Source: DATJPR01 sp963811705
GTDB lineage: Bacteria; Bacteroidota; Ignavibacteria; UBA10030; UBA6906
DNA: 64,000 nucleotides
Assembly (NCBI GenBank): GCA_963811705.1
Contig: CAWESL010000010.1
Location: forward strand, 186,001 to 250,000
Reading direction: 5' to 3'
Of this stretch, positions 26,312 to 35,794 are shown piece by piece (the stretch's first letter is position 1; each line of letters opens with the position of its first letter). The translations under genes were made by a program, and so were the position numbers. Under the pieces are notes generated by a model. It was not told the origin of the DNA, did no database searches, and saw nothing but the letters and a program-made list of their open reading frames with translations.

Positions 26312-27928
26312 ATGCGAGCGGAATCGTTTGCGATCATGCGACGCTTCGGGCGAACAGCGCTCATGCTGTGTGCGGCCCCTGCTTTGCTCTTCGCGAAGCA
26401 GGGGACCGGCAGTGACGCGTCCATGCTGCCCGCGGAGGACACGGCGTACGCCCGCGCGATCGTCGCCCGGGTGGGTCCGAAAATCATCACCGGGAAGGAA
26501 TTTCTGCTCGCGTACAATTTCGGGCCCGCGTTCCCGAAACGCGAAAAAGACTCGAAGCAGAAGTTCCTTCAGTATATGATCAACGAGAAACTCCTCGCGC
26601 TCGACGCGGAAGTCCACGGCGGCGGTTCCGCATCCCCTGTCGTCCGGTCCGTGGCGGAAATCGAACATGATCTGTCGACCGAGGAGCTGTATCGTCAGGA
26701 CGTGCTGCGGAAGGTCCATATCGCGAAGGAAGAGCTCCGGAACGCCGTCACCGCCCAGCGTACCCATTATTCTCTGCGCTGGATCTATGCGTCGACGCAG
26801 GAACGCATCGAACGATACGAGGCGGGACTTGCGAAGGGAGAACCGTTCGACACGTTGTTCCGCGCGGCGATGGGAGACTCGGTGACCAGGGACGATCGTT
26901 CCTGGGAGACAACGCGGTTCAAGCTCGCGACTACCAGGCCGGAAATTGCACGCGTCGCGGACACGCTCAAACCCGGCCGCCCCTCCGGCCCCATCGAGGG
27001 ACCGGACGGATGGTACATTCTGAGTGTCGACACCATGACGTTCGATGCCGTAACGACGGAATCCGATGCTGCAGCGCAACTTCACGCTGCAAAGGAAGTG
27101 CTTACCCAGCAGAAAGCCGACAGCCTCTCGGACCGGTATGTTGACGCCATGATGCGCGCGCATGCCCCCGTGATTGAACGGCGCGCGTTCGGCATCCTGT
27201 GCGCGTATCTTAGTCAGGTGTGGCTGCCGGAAGACCTGCGGAGGTCGCTGCTCTCCGTTCTTCCGGTCGACCGCGAAATTCTCCTCGCGGCGGCAGCGGA
27301 CCCGAAGCGTTACGCGAACGAGAATCTCGTTACGATGTCCGACCGCGAAGTAACGCTGGGGAGGTTCCTGTCGTGGTACGAGGCCCGATCGACGTTGGTG
27401 AAGCTCCGCGCAACATCCGTAAGCGCGTATCAACGCTCGCTCGAGCAGCTCGTCTGGCAGATGGTACGTAACGGTCTTCTCATCGAACGCGCGGAAGGGC
27501 GGCATCTCGGCAACCGCCCGGCGGTGAAGGAACAGAAGGCGTGGTGGAAGGACAAAATCCTCTATGCCTTCGAGAAGAAGAAGATCGCCGGGTCCATTGT
27601 CGTCAACGATTCCCTCCTTTCAGCATACTATCGCAGCCATCATGCGGCGTATGCCCGGGCGCTCGGCGATACCGTTACGTACGAAACTGCGTTGCCGGAT
27701 GTTCGCCGCGACGTTGTGACCGCGAAGATGAGCTCGCTGATGCTGCACCGGCTTCTTGCGCTTCGCCGTAAGTATCCTGTGACGATTGCTGAAAACGTTC
27801 TGGCGGCACTACCTGTTGACAGCGAGAACGATCCCAGGGCCATCGATGTCTATATTGCGAAGAAGGGGGGAACGTTCCCTCACCCGGCGTTTCCAACGAT
27901 CGATTATGACTGGCAGACCTGGGAATAA
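26312..27928 (+). CDS. Periplasmic SurA/PrsA-like foldase (peptidyl-prolyl isomerase family)
   Basis: Protein of 538 residues with a signal peptide (MLCAAPALLFAK). An N-terminal SurA-type helical region (IVARVGPKIITGKEFLLAYN, then KQKFLQYMINEKLLALDAEV) leads into a parvulin-like domain (YSLRWIYASTQERIERYEAG, then GPDGWYILSVDT). A second helical arm and another parvulin-like part follow (ITIAENVLA region). In SurA and PrsA such domains hold unfolded outer-membrane or exported proteins. Its position right after the receptor, exported protein and barrel genes suggests a dedicated chaperone for them. ATG 26312 lies four bases after the previous stop; ATG 26336 is an alternative that gives a shorter signal. 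The isomerase residues are not clearly conserved, so it may act only as a holdase. Confidence 0.8.
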   Translation: MRAESFAIMRRFGRTALMLCAAPALLFAKQGTGSDASMLPAEDTAYARAIVARVGPKIITGKEFLLAYNFGPAFPKREKDSKQKFLQYMINEKLLALDAEVHGGGSASPVVRSVAEIEHDLSTEELYRQDVLRKVHIAKEELRNAVTAQRTHYSLRWIYASTQERIERYEAGLAKGEPFDTLFRAAMGDSVTRDDRSWETTRFKLATTRPEIARVADTLKPGRPSGPIEGPDGWYILSVDTMTFDAVTTESDAAAQLHAAKEVLTQQKADSLSDRYVDAMMRAHAPVIERRAFGILCAYLSQVWLPEDLRRSLLSVLPVDREILLAAAADPKRYANENLVTMSDREVTLGRFLSWYEARSTLVKLRATSVSAYQRSLEQLVWQMVRNGLLIERAEGRHLGNRPAVKEQKAWWKDKILYAFEKKKIAGSIVVNDSLLSAYYRSHHAAYARALGDTVTYETALPDVRRDVVTAKMSSLMLHRLLALRRKYPVTIAENVLAALPVDSENDPRAIDVYIAKKGGTFPHPAFPTIDYDWQTWE

Positions 27929-29225
27929 AGTCCTGTTGTCGGCGCTGTGCTGTTTGCTTGTGGCGGCCGGATGCGGACGACAGGCCGGCGTCGGAAACGG
28001 AGAGACGGGTCCGGTGACGCTGACGTACTGGCCCGCCCCGAACGCGCAAGAGGTGGAACTCGCCGACTCCGTCGTAAAGGAGTGGAACGCCAAGCACCCG
28101 GATATCCATGTGCTCATGCAGCCCATCCCGGTGAGCCAGTCGACCGAAGAGGTGCTGCTGGCCGCCATTGCCGGAAAGACCACCCCCGACATCTGTTCCA
28201 ACATCAATCCGATCGCCCTCCGGGACTATGTGGCCTCCGGCGGGCTCGTGGCGCTCGACACGTTCCCCGGTTTTGATTCGATCGTGAGTACCCGTGTCCC
28301 GGCCCACCTGCTTGCATCCTTCAAGACTCCCGACGGTCACTACTATCAGGTGCCGTGGAAGACGAACCCCGTGATGATGTTTTACAATCTGCGCCTGATG
28401 CACGCCGCAGGAGTTCAGACGATCCCGCGCACATACAGCGACTACTTTGCCCTGGGAGACAGCGTCAAGCGGAATCTGAATCGTGGCCCGTCGGTCGAAA
28501 TCTGGACGGGCGAACGTGACATTCGTCCGATCTGGTGGCAACGAATGTTCGACTTCTATCCGTTCTATCTCGCGGCGTCGGAAGGGCATCCGCTGTTCGT
28601 CGGGGATTCCGTCGCGTTCGGAAACGCATGGTCGGTCGATGTCTTTGCGTTCTTTCAGCGGTGTTATGATCGACAGTACTACCCCCGGACTTCGTTTTAC
28701 CAAAGCACCGACCTGTTTATGCTGGAGAAGAAGGTCTCGCACATTGCCGGACCCTGGCAGGTGGCGGCCGTGCGGAAATTTGCGCCGACGCTCTCCTACA
28801 TGGTTGCACCCTTGCCAGTCCCCGATGGGAACACCGGGCCGGTCTATACCTTCGGCGATTTCAAAAATATCGGCGTGTTTACGACGACGAAACATCCCCG
28901 CGCGGCTTGGGAATTCGTCAAGTTCATGCTTTCTGCCACGCACGATCGCCTTCTCCTCCAACTGACCGATCAGATCCCCGTCCGCGGTGATCTCCTGACC
29001 AATCCGGAGTTTGCCGGCTATTTTCGGAACAATCCCATGATCCTGAAATTTGCGGAGCAGGTGCCGTATACACGCGGCATGGACTCTGCCCCCGATATGA
29101 AGGAAATCTTCGACGGGATCTCCCAGGAATTTGAAATGTGCGCGGTCTATGGGACGAAGTCTCCGGAACAAGGAATGGCTGACGCTGTGCGGCGGGCGCG
29201 AATGATCATCGAGTGGAACCAATGA
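27906..29225 (+). CDS. Sugar ABC transporter substrate-binding lipoprotein
   Basis: Protein of 439 residues. Signal and lipobox at 1-20 (LLSALCCLLVAAGC) anchor it at the outer face of the inner membrane. The family 1 solute-binding pattern follows: VTLTYWPAPNAQEVELADSV at the start of the mature protein, then TTPDICSNINPIALRDY, WKTNPVMMFYNLRLM, WTGERD, VSHIAGPWQVAAVRKF and HPRAAWEFVKFML. It delivers an oligosaccharide to the two permeases that follow. The start ATG 27906 lies inside the end of the foldase gene (23-base overlap). Longer frames upstream lack a signal peptide at their N-terminus. It overlaps the first permease by ATGA. Confidence 0.93.
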   Translation: MTGRPGNKVLLSALCCLLVAAGCGRQAGVGNGETGPVTLTYWPAPNAQEVELADSVVKEWNAKHPDIHVLMQPIPVSQSTEEVLLAAIAGKTTPDICSNINPIALRDYVASGGLVALDTFPGFDSIVSTRVPAHLLASFKTPDGHYYQVPWKTNPVMMFYNLRLMHAAGVQTIPRTYSDYFALGDSVKRNLNRGPSVEIWTGERDIRPIWWQRMFDFYPFYLAASEGHPLFVGDSVAFGNAWSVDVFAFFQRCYDRQYYPRTSFYQSTDLFMLEKKVSHIAGPWQVAAVRKFAPTLSYMVAPLPVPDGNTGPVYTFGDFKNIGVFTTTKHPRAAWEFVKFMLSATHDRLLLQLTDQIPVRGDLLTNPEFAGYFRNNPMILKFAEQVPYTRGMDSAPDMKEIFDGISQEFEMCAVYGTKSPEQGMADAVRRARMIIEWNQ

Positions 29226-30115
29226 AAGTGCGATCGACAATCACCGGCAGTCTCCTGGGGTCGCGCAAGGGGGGCTATGTCTTTTCTCTTCCGTACGTGA
29301 TCTTTTTTCTTGCGTTCGTCGCCTATCCGCTGATCTTCTCCTTCATCCTGATGTTTCACCGTTGGAATCTGGTGAGCCCGATGGAGTGGGTCGGATTGAA
29401 GAACTTTATCCGCCTTTTCCAGGACCCCTTGTTCTATCAGTCGCTGTCGAATACGCTGTTCTTCCTGGTGATCCACATCCCTCTTCAAATCGTCGTCGCC
29501 CTCGGATTTGCCCTGCTCCTCAACGAAAAGATCGCGGGAAGAGGATTCTTCAGAGGCGTGTACTTCCTTCCCGTCGTCGTGTCCGGCGTCGCAGTCACGA
29601 TTCTCTGGCAGCAGCTCTTCTCGTATGATTACGGCGTGCTGAATAACGTTCTGACGTCGATCGGGATTGCGCCCGTCCCCTGGCTCATCAATGTGCATTT
29701 CGCCATGCCGTCGATCGCCCTGATGGCGACGTGGAAAAACGTCGGCATCTACATCATCCTGTTTCTGGCCGGCCTGCAGAGCATCCCCCGCGAGCTCTAT
29801 GAGGCGGCGAACATCGATGGTGCCAGACCGGTCCGGCAGTTCTTCTCGATCACCCTTCCGCTCCTGAACCCGACGTTGATGGTGATCATCGTGCTCTCCA
29901 CCATCGGGGGTTTCTCGCTCTTCATCGAACCGTATATCCTGACAGGGGGCGGTCCGATGGAAAGCACTCTTTCCGGGATGCTCTATATTTACAATCAGGC
30001 GTTCTATTTCGGCCATATGGGGTACGCCGCGACGCTCGGGTTCATCTACGCCCTGGTGATCTTCCTCGTCGTGATAATCCAGCGCAGAGTCATCGAGCGG
30101 GACACAGCGGAATGA
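29222..30115 (+). CDS. Sugar ABC transporter permease, MalF/UgpA type
   Basis: Protein of 297 residues with six membrane helices (VIFFLAFVAYPLIFSFIL near 25, then about 80-100, 115-135, 165-185, 215-235 and 270-290). The EAA loop reads ELYEAANIDGARPVRQFFSI near residue 205 and docks the ATPase. The start overlaps the binding-protein stop as ATGA, and its own stop overlaps the next permease as ATGA, so translation is coupled. It pairs with the product of the gene at 30112. Confidence 0.95.
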   Translation: MKVRSTITGSLLGSRKGGYVFSLPYVIFFLAFVAYPLIFSFILMFHRWNLVSPMEWVGLKNFIRLFQDPLFYQSLSNTLFFLVIHIPLQIVVALGFALLLNEKIAGRGFFRGVYFLPVVVSGVAVTILWQQLFSYDYGVLNNVLTSIGIAPVPWLINVHFAMPSIALMATWKNVGIYIILFLAGLQSIPRELYEAANIDGARPVRQFFSITLPLLNPTLMVIIVLSTIGGFSLFIEPYILTGGGPMESTLSGMLYIYNQAFYFGHMGYAATLGFIYALVIFLVVIIQRRVIERDTAE

Positions 30116-30921
30116 GACGGCTTGGAACATACCTGATCCTCCTGGTGGGCGCCGTCGTCTTCGCCTATCCCTTCCTCTGGATGCTTGCGGCTTCCTTCAA
30201 ACCCGAGGCGGCGATCAACAGCCTCGCACTCTGGTCGAAGGAGTTCACGGGAGTGAACTACGAAAAAGTCTTCCTGAAACTCCCCATCATCCGGGCGTTT
30301 GTCAACAGCATGGTCGTCTCCGCGAGCACGACCGCTTCCGTTGTCGTGTTCGGATCAATGGTGGGGTATGCGCTTTCCCGGTTGGAATTCGTCGGCCGCC
30401 GGTCGCTGTACCTCGTGATCCTCTTTACCATGATGATCCCCTTTCAGATCGTGTTGATCCCGCAATATATCCTCATGGTGAAGTTGGGATGGACGGACAC
30501 CTACCTTTCCCTGATCGCTCCGACGATGATCAGTGCATTCGGCATCGTGTTATTCCGCCAGTTTTTCGCATCGATTCCGCAGGCGCTCATCGACGCGGCC
30601 AGGATCGATGGATGTACGGAATGGACCATCCTGTTCAGGATCGTGTGGCCGCTGTCACGACCGGTGTTGATCACGGTGGCGCTCCTGACGTTCATGACAA
30701 ACTGGAATGAGGTGCTCTGGCCCATGATGGTGGTCCGGGAACGATCGTTAATGACCATGCCACAGGTTGTCGCATTGTTTTCCACCGGAGGCGAAGCGGA
30801 ATCCCAGCTCGGGTATCTGCTCGCGGCAGCGACGCTCCTCGCTGCGCCCGTCATCGTCGCTTATGCGTTTTTCCAGAGGTATTTCATCGAGAGCATGGCT
30901 TCCACCGGGCTGAAGGGATAA
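30112..30921 (+). CDS. Sugar ABC transporter permease, MalG/UgpE type
   Basis: Protein of 269 residues with six helices. The N-terminal MLAASFKPEAAI and the EAA loop with ALIDAARIDGCTEWTILFRI are classic for the MalG half of carbohydrate ABC importers. ATGA overlap with the preceding permease. No ATP-binding gene of the MalK/MsmX kind follows in this operon or anywhere in the window. The importer probably uses a shared ATPase encoded elsewhere, as is known for several oligosaccharide importers. Confidence 0.95.
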   Translation: MRRLGTYLILLVGAVVFAYPFLWMLAASFKPEAAINSLALWSKEFTGVNYEKVFLKLPIIRAFVNSMVVSASTTASVVVFGSMVGYALSRLEFVGRRSLYLVILFTMMIPFQIVLIPQYILMVKLGWTDTYLSLIAPTMISAFGIVLFRQFFASIPQALIDAARIDGCTEWTILFRIVWPLSRPVLITVALLTFMTNWNEVLWPMMVVRERSLMTMPQVVALFSTGGEAESQLGYLLAAATLLAAPVIVAYAFFQRYFIESMASTGLKG

Positions 30922-30933
30922 GACAAGGACGTC

Positions 30934-33201
30934 ATGAAGACTCTCGAATACCGTCGCCCCGTCGAGGCGCTGACCACCGGCTCCAGTCTCGGGAATCTTC
31001 AGGCGTTCGCCCGGCTCGATGAGCGGTCCGACCTCCTGGGACTCTGGTCTGCCGCGGACAACCGGTACTATGTCGGCTCGTGGGCGATGCGGGTTGTTGT
31101 CGACGGCGAACACGCACAGGCGAAAGAGACGATCTTCCGCCCAGAGTCGCAGTCCACGCGATTTGTCTGCGGTCCTGTACAGACGGATCAGACCTTCTTC
31201 CTTCCGATTCTCTCCGGAAGCAAATCCGATGAGGCGCTCCAGCGGTCGGCGATTGCTGAAGTGCAGCTGTCCAACACCGGACGGCAGGCCGCGGCGGTCG
31301 CCCTGGAACACCGCCTCGTCGTCCCGGCGGTCGCTACCGCGAAATTTTCGAAGCAACCCGACCCGGCAGAGCAACAAAGAACCTTCTCCGTCGTTGCGGA
31401 CGAAGGGATATGCATCGCCTCGACGGTCGGTGCCCCCGCTGAGTGCCGGGTGTTCGGCTCCAGTATTCCGTGGGAAACTCTGCATTCCGATGCGACGTCG
31501 TTCACCGTCGGCTACCGCATCGACCTTGCCCCTGGAGAAATCCGAACGATCGCTTTCCGGCTGACTTTTTCGCCCTTCGGGAAGCAGGAAGCAATTGCCG
31601 CGTTCCATGCGCTCGCCGATTTCGGTCGGATTCATGAAGCGACCATCGCGACGATGCACGCGGTGCTTTCCAAGACGCTCATCATGACGCCTGATCCATT
31701 AGTGAATCGCGGGATCGCATGGGCGAAAGTTAATATGCTCCGTGTGCGACACCGGTTCCGGGCAGGGGAGGCGTTTACGAATGATCCCCCGCAGGATATC
31801 GTTGTCATGCGCGATCTTGCATGGTATACGCTCGGCATGGATGCCCTCAATCCGCAGTCTTCGCGCGCGATGCTCGAGCTCGTCTGCGCCCGTGCGATCC
31901 ATGATGGCGGCAAAGTGACAGAGTTCATCCACGCCGACGAAGCTTCACCGGCGCTGCATGACTACGATCTGAACATCAACGATGACACCCCTCTCGTTCT
32001 TTGGGCGCTTGCCCATCACGGCTGGGCGGTGGGCGACCTGGAGTTCTTTCGCCGGGTCTATCCCTTCATGAAGAAATCAGCCGAATGGATCCTCGCCCAG
32101 AGGGTGGACGGGCTGGTAACCTGTACGGCCGCCGGGACAAATGTCTGGGGTATTTGCGGCTGGCGGAACATTATCGATCGCTATACCCTTTCCGGGGCGG
32201 TGACGGAAATCAATTCGGAATGCTTTCTCGCGCTCCAGCTCACGAGCAGCGTGGCACGGGATCTCGGCCTGCAGGATGATGCGCAGCGCTTCTCGGAAGC
32301 GGCACTGGCGCTTCAACACGAGATGCACGCGCGGCTGCGGTCGGGCCGATCCGGATTCTTTCTGCTGAATATCGACAGGGAAGGCCTCGCGCATCACGAT
32401 GTCACCGGCGACCTGATTTTTCCGGTCCTTACCGGTGTTGCGGACCGGGATCTTCGCGAGAAAATACTCACCCGTTTGACGGAACCGGATTTCTGGACGG
32501 AGTTTGGTGCGCGAACGGTTCCCCCCGGAGAATGGAATTTTGATCCGGACGCGGACTATCAGCTCCGGGGAGGCGTCTGGCCGAACCTGACGGCGTGGAT
32601 CGCGTACAGTCTCCGTGCTTTCAGGCCGTCGATGGTCGCAGAGGGACTCCGGGCAATCTATCGGGTTTCCGAGAGGGAGCGTCCGGCACAGTTCGGGGCG
32701 TTGGTGCCGGGTGAGTTCCCTGAACGGTTGAACGGTCTGGACTACCGCAGCCGGGGCATGGCGCTGAGCCCGTGGACCCCTCCAACTTATTTTTGGCTTG
32801 CCGTCGAGGGACTGCTCGGACTCCGATGTTCTCTTGCCGAAATCGAGATCGATCCCGCTCTCCCATCGGATTGGGGTTGGCTTGCGGTAACAAATCTTCC
32901 GGTGCACGGGATCGACCTCAACGTTCTCCTGTGCGACGGACTGCTCTATTGTACTGCGCCGGTGAAGAGCCGTCTCCCGGTCCGGGTTGGAAGAGATCTT
33001 CCTGCCCATAGTGATTCTGCGGAACTTTTTGTCGTGGCGTTTGAATTTGAGCGCGAGATCGTTGTCTTCGCTGCGGGACCGGCATACTTTCGTGGCAATG
33101 TATGGTTTGAGCACCACGGGGCCCCGTCAAGGGTAGAGTGCAATCTCGGATCTGCTGGCTCTGCCCTCCTGCGCATCCGGCAGACCGACATCCGTCACTA
33201 A
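30934..33201 (+). CDS. Cytoplasmic six-hairpin glycosidase (amylo-alpha-1,6-glucosidase-like)
   Basis: Protein of 755 residues with no signal peptide, so cytoplasmic. Residues 1-225 form a beta-sandwich-like domain (RRPVEALTTGSSLGNLQAFA). Residues 250-660 form an (alpha/alpha)6 barrel with blocks DIVVMRDLAWYTLGMDAL, EFIHADEASPALHDYDLNIN, DDTPLVLWALAHHGWAVGDL, TEINSECFLALQ, PPGEWNFDPDADYQLRGG and GVWPNLTAWIAYSL. This is the layout of glycogen-debranching C-terminal domains and related clan members (GH15/63/78/133-like). The likely acid catalysts sit in the RDL and HADE blocks, but I cannot fix the family. It begins 12 bases after the importer's last permease, so it probably acts on the imported oligosaccharide. 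Confidence 0.82.
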   Translation: MKTLEYRRPVEALTTGSSLGNLQAFARLDERSDLLGLWSAADNRYYVGSWAMRVVVDGEHAQAKETIFRPESQSTRFVCGPVQTDQTFFLPILSGSKSDEALQRSAIAEVQLSNTGRQAAAVALEHRLVVPAVATAKFSKQPDPAEQQRTFSVVADEGICIASTVGAPAECRVFGSSIPWETLHSDATSFTVGYRIDLAPGEIRTIAFRLTFSPFGKQEAIAAFHALADFGRIHEATIATMHAVLSKTLIMTPDPLVNRGIAWAKVNMLRVRHRFRAGEAFTNDPPQDIVVMRDLAWYTLGMDALNPQSSRAMLELVCARAIHDGGKVTEFIHADEASPALHDYDLNINDDTPLVLWALAHHGWAVGDLEFFRRVYPFMKKSAEWILAQRVDGLVTCTAAGTNVWGICGWRNIIDRYTLSGAVTEINSECFLALQLTSSVARDLGLQDDAQRFSEAALALQHEMHARLRSGRSGFFLLNIDREGLAHHDVTGDLIFPVLTGVADRDLREKILTRLTEPDFWTEFGARTVPPGEWNFDPDADYQLRGGVWPNLTAWIAYSLRAFRPSMVAEGLRAIYRVSERERPAQFGALVPGEFPERLNGLDYRSRGMALSPWTPPTYFWLAVEGLLGLRCSLAEIEIDPALPSDWGWLAVTNLPVHGIDLNVLLCDGLLYCTAPVKSRLPVRVGRDLPAHSDSAELFVVAFEFEREIVVFAAGPAYFRGNVWFEHHGAPSRVECNLGSAGSALLRIRQTDIRH

Positions 33202-33212
33202 CACAGGACACG

Positions 33213-35792
33213 ATGCCGATGCACCACCGCTTCACTGTCATCTTCTGCATTCCGACGATCGCCTGCATTTTCTCGTTGCAGGGAAAAGCACAAATCCCCG
33301 ACGACCCGCTTGCGTTCCGGTTCAACGGCGGGTACGGTCAGGTCGAAGTGGGAGGACCGTTTGCCGGTGCGGAGTTTCATGAGAGCAGGCCGCTCCCTTC
33401 CCGCATCTCCTTCTACTCTCCAGTTGCCAACAGCATCGACCTGAGCACGGATTACTGGAAACGCGGAGAATCGCGACCGATGGCGATCGGGCTTCAGGTC
33501 GACGGCGGAGCGTCGCGATGGATCGGCAGAAATCACTGGGAATACGTCCTGCGCCCCCAGACCGTGACGTTCAACAAGAGCGACGGCCGCCTCGGGTATT
33601 CGATACGGTACGCATTCGGGATGCATGAGCCGATGCTTGCCGTGTACATCACCATCGTGAACCGGGAGGTCGTCGGACACCGGCTGACGGCGTACGTGCA
33701 TCTCAAGACGGCATTCCGCACCTGCCAGACCTATGCACGGTTCGACTCGGTCGCTGTCCGGTACGATGAACGGACGGGCGCTGCGATTTCGGGCTTCGAC
33801 CAACCGCAGACGGCAATGGCCGCATTGATCGTTCAGAACATGGCCGAGCGGCCAACCGGTTGGATCATGGACGCGTCGGAACTTGCCGTCACGGATTCGG
33901 GCACGTCGTCCTGGCAGGGCGGGTCGTTGCCGCACAATCCGGTTCGCGAACGTGTCGTCCGTGGGTGCAACGCTTTTACGTATGAAAAGTACGTTTCTCC
34001 CGGTGATTCTCTGGCCATTATTCTGGTCATCGCGAGCTGCCGGAACCCCGAAGCGACTGCTCTCGCGGATTCCCTCCGCAGAACCTGGTCGCGGGACGTG
34101 GAAGCATACGACGCGTTTGTCGAATCCTCCGCATTGGCTCGCCCGGTCCTGAAGACCGGCGACGCGTGGATCGATCGGTCGGCGATCTGGGCGAGGGCGA
34201 TTCTTGCAGCGAATGCCCACTGGATCGACGGGCAGGTCGTCCCCATGCCGTGTCCGGCCGAATACAATTTCTTTTTTACCCACGATGTGCTTCTGACTGA
34301 TCTTGCAGCCATCGCCTTCGACCCTGCCCGTGTCAGAAGGGACCTCCTGTATATCACCGGGCATGCGAAAGAGAACGTCATCCCCCACGCCTACTATTGG
34401 AGAGACGACGGTTTCAAAACGGAATATTGCGCACCCGACAACTGGAACCACTTCTGGTTTCTCCTTGTTGCCGGGAGTTACCTGCGGCATACCGCGGACA
34501 CATCGTTGATCCGTCACATTTACCCGCTCCTCACGACCAGCCTGGACAATGCCCTGCGCCAGCTGCATGCTGATCATCTGATGTATGCCGGCGCGCCTGA
34601 CTGGTGGGATATCGGGAAGAACCCGGGACCACGGACGTATATGACCGTTCTGGCGATCAGGGCCATCCGCGAGTATCTTTTCATGAGTGCCTTCCTCCGA
34701 AACTCCTCTCCCCGCTTGCGGCAATTGGAGCACACATCGTCGATGATGGAAGAGAGCCTGGGCGCGCATCTGTGGGACGATCGGAAACAGTACCTTGTCA
34801 ACGTGAATTCCGGGAAGGAGGATCCGCACTATTATATGGGATCACTCCTTGCCGCAGTGTTTCGCGTGCTGGATTCTGCACGATCGGGACTTCTCGTGTC
34901 CAGTGCAGAACGTGAACTGCTTGCCCCCGACATCGGCATCAGAACAGCAATGCCTGCCGACTTCCATACCGACTCGATGCGGGCCTGGTTTCATTTTGTC
35001 GATAACGAAGCCGGCGATCCGTATCTTTACGCAAACGGCGGAGTCTGGCCGCATAACAACGCGTGGTACGCGCTGGCCTTGCAGTCGACAGGACGGCTTG
35101 ACGACGCCTACCGTTTTTATCGATCAACCATGACGCTGGATGGAATCGCCAAGAGTCCGATGGGGCAGCCGGCGTTCTACGAGTATCGCTTTTCCGACCA
35201 GCGGTCACCGGCGTACGGAAAGATCGATAAGCCCTCGTTCCTGTGGGCCGCGGGTTTCACGTTGTTGACGGGGTATCGGTTGCTCGGGCTTACTGAATCG
35301 GAATGGAACATCGTTTTCTCCCGCTCCTTCCCCACAGACATTGACACAGCACGGTGCGTTTTCGAATATGGCGGTGCGAAGGATGTCCGGCTCGCTCGCA
35401 GTGACCACGGAGTCGAGGCGGACGGTGTGTCCGTACCATCCCGTGTTGTCCCCCTGCGTCTGCGGGCATCGCGATCATGGAATGTCGGATTCGCCGGAGC
35501 GACAACACCGGAGCTGCTCCGGATCAATGCCATCGTCCGCGACGTGCGTTACGAATATTCCCGTCGACGGTTGATCATGACCGTGTCGTCCTTCGAAGGA
35601 CACGCCATCACGGCAGAGATCGGATCGGCCGGAATCCCCCGAACGGTGGCGGTCGATGGCCATCGCATTCGTGACATCCGGATCTCCGGCAAGTCATCAA
35701 ATGGTCTGGTGGCGCAAATACGGTGGAGTGGTCGCGACACCGATCAGCAGCTTGTCGTTGAATACTCCCCAGGGATGTTTCCGAAGAGGTGA
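33213..35792 (+). CDS. Exported six-hairpin glycosidase-like protein
   Basis: Protein of 859 residues. Signal peptide at 1-26 (VIFCIPTIACIFSLQGKAQ). An N-terminal beta domain (about 30-290) is followed by an (alpha/alpha)6 barrel (about 340-720) with blocks VPMPCPAEYNFFFTHDVLLT, IPHAYYWRDDGFKTEYC, PDNWNHFWFLLVAGSYL, YAGAPDWWDIGKNPG and YANGGVWPHNNAWYALALQ. The GGVWPHNNAW block is reminiscent of GH94/GH65-like clan proteins and of amylo-glucosidase-like hydrolases. A C-terminal beta domain follows. It has no T9SS sorting domain, so it is probably periplasmic. It is an exported counterpart of the cytoplasmic enzyme just upstream. The start is ATG 33213 after AGGA; a second ATG is at 33219. Confidence 0.82.
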   Translation: MPMHHRFTVIFCIPTIACIFSLQGKAQIPDDPLAFRFNGGYGQVEVGGPFAGAEFHESRPLPSRISFYSPVANSIDLSTDYWKRGESRPMAIGLQVDGGASRWIGRNHWEYVLRPQTVTFNKSDGRLGYSIRYAFGMHEPMLAVYITIVNREVVGHRLTAYVHLKTAFRTCQTYARFDSVAVRYDERTGAAISGFDQPQTAMAALIVQNMAERPTGWIMDASELAVTDSGTSSWQGGSLPHNPVRERVVRGCNAFTYEKYVSPGDSLAIILVIASCRNPEATALADSLRRTWSRDVEAYDAFVESSALARPVLKTGDAWIDRSAIWARAILAANAHWIDGQVVPMPCPAEYNFFFTHDVLLTDLAAIAFDPARVRRDLLYITGHAKENVIPHAYYWRDDGFKTEYCAPDNWNHFWFLLVAGSYLRHTADTSLIRHIYPLLTTSLDNALRQLHADHLMYAGAPDWWDIGKNPGPRTYMTVLAIRAIREYLFMSAFLRNSSPRLRQLEHTSSMMEESLGAHLWDDRKQYLVNVNSGKEDPHYYMGSLLAAVFRVLDSARSGLLVSSAERELLAPDIGIRTAMPADFHTDSMRAWFHFVDNEAGDPYLYANGGVWPHNNAWYALALQSTGRLDDAYRFYRSTMTLDGIAKSPMGQPAFYEYRFSDQRSPAYGKIDKPSFLWAAGFTLLTGYRLLGLTESEWNIVFSRSFPTDIDTARCVFEYGGAKDVRLARSDHGVEADGVSVPSRVVPLRLRASRSWNVGFAGATTPELLRINAIVRDVRYEYSRRRLIMTVSSFEGHAITAEIGSAGIPRTVAVDGHRIRDIRISGKSSNGLVAQIRWSGRDTDQQLVVEYSPGMFPKR

Positions 35793-35794
35793 AG

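Noticed and set aside
25676..27505. 609-residue minus-strand open frame
   Set aside because: Antisense to the PorV-like and foldase genes; composition is Arg/His-rich as expected for a reverse frame in G+C-rich DNA.
27675..29240. 521-residue minus-strand open frame
   Set aside because: Lies opposite the foldase end and the binding-protein gene, which have clear family motifs.
33198..34829. 543-residue minus-strand open frame
   Set aside because: Antisense to the exported six-hairpin gene; no motifs.
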